Part shown: piece by piece, positions 33,101-37,509 of the stretch
How the letters are laid out: the number at the start of each line of letters is the position of its first letter
Numbering within the stretch: the stretch's first letter is position 1
Assembly (NCBI GenBank): GCA_964490935.1
Contig: CAZBEO010000030.1
Coordinates: forward strand, 1 to 37,509
Length of the DNA: 37,509 nt
Origin: JAQVYB01 sp964490935
GTDB taxonomy: Bacteria > Verrucomicrobiota > Kiritimatiellia > RZYC01
Direction: 5' to 3'
Notes under the pieces: generated by a model
Told to the model about the DNA's origin: nothing
The model's database searches: none
The model's input: only the letters and a program-made list of their open reading frames with translations
Position numbers and translations under genes: made by a program

Positions 33101-33578
33101 AGCGGTACCCAATGCCGTGCTTCGGCAGAGTAATGCCTACTTCAGCAGCTCCGATGGCGACTTCCTGGATCGCTACGAAGCCGGACGACGCTTTGACGAA
33201 CTGAAGCAGGGGACGGTTCAGGTCAAGGGAGGTTGGCGCATCTATTCGAGCGGCCCGGGCATCTATATCAATCAGCTTGTCTCGCAGTGGCTGGGCATTC
33301 GCTACGCACTGACCGACTTGGTGCTGGACCCGGTGCTTGCGAAAGAACTCGATGGCCTCGAATTTCAGACGATGCTCGAAGGATACACCACCTCGTTCCA
33401 GTACCACATCGAACGGAATGCGCACACGCCGTACCGCGTGGACATCAACGGCGTGGAGCAGTCCTGTGAGCGGCTATCCGCCAATTCCTATCGCACCGGA
33501 GGCGTTCTGCTGGACCGCGAAGCCGTGAGAAGAGTCCTGAAGCAGGACGAAGCCAACTCGGTTCATATCTATCTGTAA
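30144..33578 (+). CDS. GH94 glycoside phosphorylase, 1,2-beta-oligoglucan phosphorylase-like
   Basis: A 1144-residue cytoplasmic enzyme (no signal peptide) of the GH94/glycosyltransferase-36 group, which cleave beta-glucosides with phosphate to give glucose 1-phosphate. The N-terminal half (about 1-600) is the large beta-sandwich region; the (alpha/alpha)6 catalytic barrel starts near residue 630 with GLEQYSGAAWGTRDVCQGP (about 645-664). The general acid is likely D786 in YGDGDWDDTLQPAD, equivalent to the DWND Asp of cellobiose phosphorylase. Length near 1,100 and the QYSGAAWGTRD region resemble 1,2-beta-oligoglucan phosphorylases rather than the ~800-residue cello- or chitobiose enzymes; this substrate call is from memory of the family. 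AGGAG lies 9 nt upstream. A regulator-transporter-phosphorylase order is also known for sophoro-oligosaccharide clusters in Listeria. Confidence 0.85.
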   Translation: MTMRTLKSREQFELVTVKNDHGLCFRFLPNGGLHSIQCGDIFINQVLGNPLEGGMNAVYLRLHKKDGVSWVPLVGPASQSCFDLGDGSPAWHGEWNGLKYACRLLLSKTSASWFWRVDVENTGAESVCWDVVYVQDIGLAVSGALRSNEAYTSQYIDHQVARHPRLGPVLLSRQNQEQGAGIHPWLMQGGLQPMEGCLTDGFDLYGLSFKKSGLAEALQRPVIGNVKRQYEFACAALQTKRRELAPSAAATVVFFGRYVSTHPEASSEKDLALVNEVANEYAALSVEAPPVGGNSSVRNLFNAPAMVSGDELSEEEIKGFFPDTRRHEERDESGKLLSFFSGRDRYAVLPEKELRMERPHGHILRAGQSVFPDNSVFCSTNYMYGLFHAQITLGNTSFSKLFSVPRNALNVSRACGQRIFIEDDGVWKLLGMPSAYETGISSTRWIYKTSARTVTITVWVSSCDAAIFTNVDVQGSPCRLLLTGEVVVGNGEFESSPTMQLNAPEGVVTFRPDPAELLAQRQPGAVYKLVVPETEKLEALGGDELLFEDGAERNYPYLVLRTTPLQSFDYVIVGSMQDEGDAERIAAKYCQSPINVVAMTKEADAFWSSLMNHAELRGGGEKALRLNDLLKWYVHNAMIHYTAPHGLEQYSGAAWGTRDVCQGPVEFLLAFGRYAPVADILKLVFEHQYQEDGSWPQWFMFLEYANIQHFHCHGDIIIWPLKALCDYLETANDFTILHARIPYTRKDGYAVTKESYALIEHVRKLIEYIESECIDDTALICYGDGDWDDTLQPADSTMKTRMVSGWTVELVYQTFRRFARLCDNADLAEEAARVTGLADRIQKDFNKHVIRDGVVSGFVYFDEQTGPRSLLHPSDTVTNIQYRLLPMTRGIISEIFTPEQAADHYAIVRDHLLFPDGVHLMNRAVPYNGGVQKYFRRAETASNFGREIGLQYVHAHIRYAEALAKLGKADELLHALLVICPLQIQKAVPNAVLRQSNAYFSSSDGDFLDRYEAGRRFDELKQGTVQVKGGWRIYSSGPGIYINQLVSQWLGIRYALTDLVLDPVLAKELDGLEFQTMLEGYTTSFQYHIERNAHTPYRVDINGVEQSCERLSANSYRTGGVLLDREAVRRVLKQDEANSVHIYL

Positions 33579-33681
33579 TCCGAATACATTTGGAATATCT
33601 GGCAAGGAATGGGTTGGTAAAATAAATGGACGTTGGGGACAGCGTCGCTCCCGGATGCGGCCTGTTCTTCGAGGTAAAGAA

Positions 33682-33706
33682 AAAGGGCACTGTAACAGTG
33701 CCCTTT
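33682..33706 (-). terminator. Intrinsic terminator between the convergent phosphorylase and pfp genes
   Basis: AAAGGGCACTG / CAGTGCCCTTT, an 11-bp perfect stem with a 3-nt loop. On the minus strand it ends in a T-rich run (TTTTTC), 27 bp after the pfp stop. On the plus strand only three T follow, so it is stronger for pfp but may serve both. Confidence 0.85.
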
Positions 33707-33732
33707 CCCGATTCAGAATTTGATGCTTCTTG

Positions 33733-35040
33733 TTACTTTGCCTTAGTTACGCGCACGCCTTTGAAGGCACCGATGACCGGGAGTTTTCCGACCAGCGGTT
33801 TGACGTAGTCGAGAAAGGCCTTCGTCACGTCGTTGCCTGCCTTATTGATCCAGGCGTCCGGCATGTGGCGTGTTTCCTTGGCTACGTTGCACAGGGGCAC
33901 ACGCTCAAAGTAGGATTGATATTTCTTTCCGGCTTTGCGGCGTATGGCAATGCTGCCGTCCACATCCGATTTCACGGCGGTCTTCACGGCAAAGGCACCC
34001 ACAGCACGGGCTTCCTTCATGTCCACTTCCGAGGCGACGCCCGGGAAGGAGCGTTGGAGGTAGCCGAAGGTGTCGGCACGTACGCGGGAAATGCGCAGTT
34101 TGTTTTTGATGTAGTCGGAAAGACGGTCGCCCAGGGCGCCGCTTCCGCTTAACTGCACGTTGCCATGTGAGTCCACTTCCACTTCCGAGGTGAGGGCGGC
34201 GGCGACGGAAGTGCCGTCTTTTTCAGAAATGCCTTCCGAAACAGCAATGACACAGCGTCCGTTTTTCTTGTAGACTTTTTTCACGTCATCGGCGAATTTT
34301 TCCATGCTGAAGGGACGTTCAGGTAGGTAGATCAGGTGCGGGCCGTCGCCTTCGTGTACACGGGCGAGGGCGGAGGCGGCGGTGAGGAAGCCGGCGTGGC
34401 GTCCCATGACCACATTGACCTTGACGCCGGGGAGCGCGCGGTTGTCGAGGTTGTCACCCATGAAGGCGCAGGCAACGAATCGTGCGCCGCTGGCGAAGCC
34501 CGGGGTGTGGTCATTTTCGCGCAGGTCGTTATCGATGGTTTTCGGGATATGGAAGCAGTGCAGCTCATAGGCGGCTTTTTTTGCTTCTTCGTTTACGATA
34601 TGCGCCGTTTCGGCGGAGTCGTTTCCACCGATATAGAAGAAGTAGCGGATGTTGTATTTCTGCATCACGTCGAAGAGTCTAGCGCAATCTTCGGGTGCGG
34701 GTTTTTTGCGGACGGACCCGAGGGCGGAAGATGGGGTCTGGGCAATGTCTTCGAGGGTCTTGGCAGTTTCTTTTTTCAGGTTGATGAATTCTTCGTTGAG
34801 GATGCCCTGAATACCGTGGAGGGATCCGTAGATATTGGTGATTTCGGGATGTTTTTTGGCTTCGAGAATGGCGCCGACCAGGCTTTGATTGATGACCATG
34901 GTGGGGCCGCCGCTCTGAGCAATCAGCATGTTGCCTTTAAGCTTCGTTGATTTTTTTGCGGCAGCCGATTTGGTGGCTTTTTTCACGGGCGCTTTTTTGG
35001 TCGGCGCTTTTTTCTTTGCAGTGCTTTTTTTTACGCTCAT
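33733..35040 (-). CDS. pfp: Pyrophosphate-dependent 6-phosphofructokinase with Lys/Ala-rich N-terminal tail
   Basis: Reversibly phosphorylates fructose 6-phosphate with pyrophosphate in glycolysis and gluconeogenesis. Core motifs: SGGPT (43-47), IGGNDSAE (137-144), PKTIDND (166-172), MGRHAGF (212-218). D141 replaces the Gly of ATP-dependent enzymes and K167 replaces the Gly of PGTIDND; both changes mark PPi-dependent enzymes, so PPi use is well supported. N140 instead of the usual Asp before D141 marks a less studied subgroup. The first 34 residues are almost only Lys, Ala, Thr, Ser and Pro (AKKKAPTKKAPVKKATKSAA), like histone H1 or AlgP tails; this is unusual for the family and may bind nucleic acid or polyphosphate. 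AGGAG lies 9 nt before the ATG. Confidence 0.93.
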   Translation of the reverse strand: MSVKKSTAKKKAPTKKAPVKKATKSAAAKKSTKLKGNMLIAQSGGPTMVINQSLVGAILEAKKHPEITNIYGSLHGIQGILNEEFINLKKETAKTLEDIAQTPSSALGSVRKKPAPEDCARLFDVMQKYNIRYFFYIGGNDSAETAHIVNEEAKKAAYELHCFHIPKTIDNDLRENDHTPGFASGARFVACAFMGDNLDNRALPGVKVNVVMGRHAGFLTAASALARVHEGDGPHLIYLPERPFSMEKFADDVKKVYKKNGRCVIAVSEGISEKDGTSVAAALTSEVEVDSHGNVQLSGSGALGDRLSDYIKNKLRISRVRADTFGYLQRSFPGVASEVDMKEARAVGAFAVKTAVKSDVDGSIAIRRKAGKKYQSYFERVPLCNVAKETRHMPDAWINKAGNDVTKAFLDYVKPLVGKLPVIGAFKGVRVTKAK

Positions 35041-35135
35041 TCGTTATCTCTCCTGGGTTGAGTTGCCATGGGGTGGGGCGTTCGCAGGTAACTGGATCGC
35101 AAAACGGTTCCCTTTTTTTCTGTGCAAGGCCACTG

Positions 35136-35163
35136 CTCATAGCATTTCTTTGAAATATTGCAA
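35136..35163 (-). promoter_or_regulatory. Predicted pfp promoter
   Basis: On the minus strand TTGCAA (35163-35158), 16 nt, TATGAG (35141-35136), about 95 bp before the start. A dyad TTTTGT-GTTA-ACAAAA lies just upstream at 35177-35192 and could bind a regulator. Prediction only. Confidence 0.3.
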
Positions 35164-35269
35164 GTGTGGGGTGGAATTTTGTGTTAACAAAACAGGGTTT
35201 GAGAGCTATGTAGACGACAGCGACGGAAACGGATATCCGTGAGTGATTCAACCAATAGGAGCGTGACCA

Positions 35270-35515
35270 ATGGATATTCAGGCAACCGGAGCAATGATTG
35301 AGAATCCTTCTCTATTTGACCGATCGCCTTCGAACCGTGCCGTGGCGGTCGGGGTGCAGGAGGAACCTGTTCGTCAGGAGCCCGCTGCACCGATGGAGGT
35401 CGAGGGCCGGGAGGGTCCCCGCATGGCCCTTGCCCCGGAGCCCGAGGATCGTGCGCAGGATTCCTCGGACAGCTCTTCGCAAACAACCGGACGACATGTG
35501 AATCTCTTTGCCTAG
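35270..35515 (+). CDS. Small protein of unknown function
   Basis: An 81-residue acidic, Pro/Glu/Ser-rich protein, probably disordered (QEEPVRQEPAAPMEVEGREG, then EPEDRAQDSSDSSSQTTG) with a short hydrophobic end VNLFA. I do not recognise a family. AGGAG lies 8 nt before the ATG, which supports it as real. The TAG stop is the first part of an inverted-repeat element, as for yidC, so the original C-terminus may differ. It is divergent from pfp and 142 bp upstream of the STAS gene, on the same strand. Confidence 0.6.
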   Translation: MDIQATGAMIENPSLFDRSPSNRAVAVGVQEEPVRQEPAAPMEVEGREGPRMALAPEPEDRAQDSSDSSSQTTGRHVNLFA

Positions 35516-35605
35516 CAATCCGTCGGACTTTAGGTGATTTAAAACCAGACCGCGCAGATCAACGCTGATGGTTTCGACCTACTCGTGGCCGCAGGACGGA
35601 TTGCT
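35514..35605. repeat. 92-bp MITE-like element, copy 2
   Basis: AGCAATCCGTC at 35514-35524 and GACGGATTGCT at 35595-35605, identical terminal inverted repeats to the element at 11638-11730. The first 21 bp of both copies are identical and the interiors differ. An internal pair AAACCA/TGGTTT could add structure. The left end supplies the TAG stop of the preceding small gene. Confidence 0.75.
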
Positions 35606-35657
35606 TTTATGCAAACTACGTTTGTGTTGGACTGTGAGGAAGAGGGGATGGAGCAGG

Positions 35658-35954
35658 ATGAATTTGACGTGGGAAAAACAGCCCCGGACCCAAGGCGGAA
35701 TTATATTGGTCCTGTCGGGACGTCTGGATTCGGCCACGGCGGGCGAGTTTGACACGCTGGTCGAATCACTGCTGGAAGATCTGGTGGAGGGCCAGCCGCT
35801 GGTTCTGAATTTTGGACGTGTCACCTATATCAGCAGCTTGGGCGTGCGTTCGCTGCTCAAGGCACGCAAGGCACTAAAGGCGCAGGGCGGCACCGTCAGC
35901 ATGATTCACATGCAGCCGCAGGTGGCCTCTGTTCTCCGCATTTCCAATCTGTAG
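35658..35954 (+). CDS. STAS-domain anti-sigma-factor antagonist
   Basis: A 98-residue single STAS domain, as in SpoIIAA/RsbV proteins that release a sigma factor by binding its anti-sigma kinase. Features: GIILVLSGRLDSATAGEFD, the strand PLVLNFGRVTYISS and the helix start LGVRSLLKARKALKAQGG. S60 of YISSLGVR aligns with the serine that is phosphorylated in SpoIIAA. The start at 35658 (MNLTWEKQ) is chosen because the upstream frame runs through the inverted-repeat element and lacks a clear site; GGAG lies 4 nt upstream. It ends at LRISNL, about 10 residues short of many family members. No anti-sigma kinase or sigma factor is in the window. Confidence 0.85.
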   Translation: MNLTWEKQPRTQGGIILVLSGRLDSATAGEFDTLVESLLEDLVEGQPLVLNFGRVTYISSLGVRSLLKARKALKAQGGTVSMIHMQPQVASVLRISNL

Positions 35955-35998
35955 GCCTTTGCATCCAAAGCGAAATGGGGATCGGTCTTCGATTTCAA

Positions 35999-36022
35999 TA
36001 GCGATCCTGATAGCGATCCCGA
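35999..36022. repeat. 12-bp tandem direct repeat
   Basis: TAGCGATCCTGA and TAGCGATCCCGA are adjacent, with GGGATC/GATCCC pairing potential to bases about 35978-35983. Short GATAGCGATCC-type runs may be intergenic repeats. No function assigned; nothing else is seen in 35955-36106. Confidence 0.5.
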
Positions 36023-36106
36023 TCATTTGGTATGTGGACTGATTGGTATGAGCGAAGCGCTGGGTAGCGCAAAAGCGAAAAACGATAGATGGTCCGTGGG
36101 TTCTGT

Positions 36107-36892
36107 TCAGGGGTGGGTGCGCAATCCGGCCTGATAGATTCGTGCGACTTCCTGAGAGGAGAGTATTCGGGAGAAGAAGGCGAAGTCGGCCATACGACCG
36201 CAAAAGAACTGCGGATCGGTGACGCCGGAGTTGCGCCCGATGCGGAGGGGTTCGGTGCAGGTCGGATTGTTGCCTAGGGTGCTGGAGATGACGGGGACGC
36301 CGTTTAGGTAAACATACTTGGTACTGTTTTGCGCGTCGTATGTGTAGGCCAGGTGCGACCAGACGCCGGTTGGAATGGCGAGCCCAGTGTTCCACAGCTT
36401 GCCGTTATTTCCGGCATGGATGTACAGCTCATTTCCCGTATAGTAGAAAAGATAGCCCGTGGTTGCGATTTTTTTTGAGATCAGGGAAACGGTGGTGTTG
36501 TTGGTCCAGGTCGCGGGATTGATCCAGAGCGCAAGGGTGAATTTTTCGGGAGAGATTAATGTCTGGTGGGGTATTTCGAGCCAGGCATTGGTTCCGTTGA
36601 AAGAGAGAGACTGGTCGGGCATCCAGGCGACATTCTGGTTGTTGATGGCGAGTTTGTTTCGGCTGAGGTCGGACCAGGCGGGTCCCTGTTTCAGGCCGAT
36701 ATATAGGATGAGTGCGTCATCGGTGTGAAAGGGAGAGCGGAGTTCGAGGCCGTTCATGGCGGTTTGCGCCTGAAGGTAGTTTGTGCAGAGCAACACTGCG
36801 GCGATGAGGGGCGGGAGCACGCGTATGGAACAGGAACGGGCGTGTTTTGAGATGCGCAGCGGCTGATTCCATTTGGGGATTCTGTTTTTCAT
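36107..36892 (-). CDS. Secreted LamG-type (concanavalin-like) protein
   Basis: A 261-residue exported protein. A long basic N-terminal region precedes a hydrophobic signal helix (VLPPLIAAVLLCTNYLQAQT, about 25-44). The mature part is a laminin-G_3-type beta-jelly-roll: SLSFNGTNAWLEIPHQTL, KFTLALWINPATW, GVWSHLAYTYDAQNSTKYVYL, LRIGRNSG and a closing FSRILSSQEVARIYQAG. This domain usually binds carbohydrate or protein; no enzyme residues are seen. The ATG overlaps the stop of the preceding LamG gene as ATGA (36892-36889), so the two are translationally coupled; GAGG lies 4 nt upstream. Confidence 0.85.
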   Translation of the reverse strand: MKNRIPKWNQPLRISKHARSCSIRVLPPLIAAVLLCTNYLQAQTAMNGLELRSPFHTDDALILYIGLKQGPAWSDLSRNKLAINNQNVAWMPDQSLSFNGTNAWLEIPHQTLISPEKFTLALWINPATWTNNTTVSLISKKIATTGYLFYYTGNELYIHAGNNGKLWNTGLAIPTGVWSHLAYTYDAQNSTKYVYLNGVPVISSTLGNNPTCTEPLRIGRNSGVTDPQFFCGRMADFAFFSRILSSQEVARIYQAGLRTHP

Positions 36893-37509
36893 GGTGCCTC
36901 TTCGCTGAGTTGTCTGCGTGTGCCCGCTTCGAGGTTCAGAATTTGGGCGGGCCCGAGGGCGTTCCGCATGAGCTGGATGGGTCCGAGAGTGGCATTTAGG
37001 GTGACGGGTGCGACAGGAGTTTCGGCGCCGATGCAGAGGTCGGATGTCGGGGTGCGGGGTATGGCGGAGTGGGTGGAGGCGCCGCTTTGATCGAGGTGTC
37101 CGTTGAGGTAGAGACGTATACGCTGTTCGGCGGGGAGTGTTCCGTCGAAGACGGCGGCGACCTGATGGAGCTGCCCGGTGGTGAGGGTGGAAAGGGAACG
37201 GACGGGGGCGTCGGTGGAGGCGATGCGGAAGGTGAGGTGTCCGTCGGATTCGAGGGCGAGGCTGTAGCTTTCGGACTTGGCGAGGAGAGCGGCTGTGGAG
37301 GCGGGGAGGGCTGCGAGGTTGATCCAGATGGAACAGGTGATGGCGGGGGAGTCATCGATGGCGGGGGCGTCGGGAATGGTCAGGTAATCGCCGGCGCCGT
37401 CGAGTTGGTGTTGTCCGGGGGCGATCCAAGTGCCTTGAGCGGTGATGGGATGGGCGTATGGCGAACGGTCGGCGGTGATAGGGCCGGCATCGAAAGGGAT
37501 GGAGAGGGC
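36889..37509 (-). CDS. LamG-type protein, C-terminal part (start beyond right edge)
   Basis: An open frame of 206 codons from the window edge to TGA at 36891-36889. The sequence has the laminin-G_3 pattern: APGQHQLDGAGDYLTIPDAP, ITCSIWINLAAL, AKSESYSLALESDGHLTFRI, TTGQLHQVAAVFDG, IRLYLNGHLDQSG, LGPIQLMRNALGPAQILNL. It is a second concanavalin-like domain next to and coupled with the one downstream. The N-terminus, signal peptide and any further domains lie outside the window. Very high C and low A content on this strand matches the skew of its neighbour. Confidence 0.8.
   Translation of the reverse strand, partial: ALSIPFDAGPITADRSPYAHPITAQGTWIAPGQHQLDGAGDYLTIPDAPAIDDSPAITCSIWINLAALPASTAALLAKSESYSLALESDGHLTFRIASTDAPVRSLSTLTTGQLHQVAAVFDGTLPAEQRIRLYLNGHLDQSGASTHSAIPRTPTSDLCIGAETPVAPVTLNATLGPIQLMRNALGPAQILNLEAGTRRQLSEEAP

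Noticed and set aside
36996..37355. Minus-strand Pro/Ser-rich 119-codon frame
   Set aside because: It is an out-of-frame shadow of the partial LamG gene at 36889-37509, whose frame has clear domain motifs.

Overview
The window looks like a chromosome segment of a PVC-group bacterium, most likely Kiritimatiellota/Verrucomicrobiota. This is inferred, not proven, from three things: many large secreted CBM32, LamG and FG-GAP proteins, a PPi-type phosphofructokinase, and abundant dispersed intergenic palindromes and GC-rich hairpin repeats around ordinary housekeeping genes.

Layout. 1-2622 is the end of an integrated mobile element. It carries a truncated primase-like gene, a small unknown gene and a helix-turn-helix gene, joined by GTGA start/stop overlaps, then a tyrosine integrase. 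It ends at a 28-bp tRNA 3' fragment that is probably the attachment site. 2791-4476 is an acyl-CoA ligase, followed upstream by three palindromes spaced exactly 31 bp apart. 4820-9508 is a tightly coupled minus-strand operon: a corrinoid-binding protein, a UroD/MtaA-type methyltransferase-like protein with altered metal ligands, and a 994-residue hybrid histidine kinase whose N-terminus resembles DUF1638. It reads as a corrinoid- or methyl-group-linked sensory system and is one of the two most interesting parts. 9878-14388 holds housekeeping genes on the minus strand: rpmH-rnpA-yidD-yidC, a 93-bp inverted-repeat element, aroC, and a coiled-coil membrane protein translationally coupled to aroC.

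14389-18158 contains a 118-bp tandem hairpin repeat, a SAM methyltransferase and a secreted FG-GAP-like repeat protein. 18386-33578 is a carbohydrate locus: a small secreted carbohydrate-binding-like protein, a divergent LacI-type regulator, two sugar ABC permeases, a 2547-residue lipoprotein with five CBM32-like domains and three alpha/alpha-barrel modules, and a GH94 phosphorylase resembling 1,2-beta-oligoglucan phosphorylase. The likely scheme is surface capture and trimming of a glucan, import of oligosaccharides, and cytoplasmic phosphorolysis. No solute-binding protein or ATPase is present here. A10 in the middle of the giant gene is placed so that a slip in either direction gives immediate termination after the first module.

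33733-37509 holds a PPi-phosphofructokinase with a histone-H1-like Lys/Ala tail, a small unknown gene, a second copy of the inverted-repeat element, a STAS anti-sigma-factor antagonist and two overlapping LamG-type genes, the last one running off the right edge. All calls come from reading the sequence and family knowledge; no database search was run.
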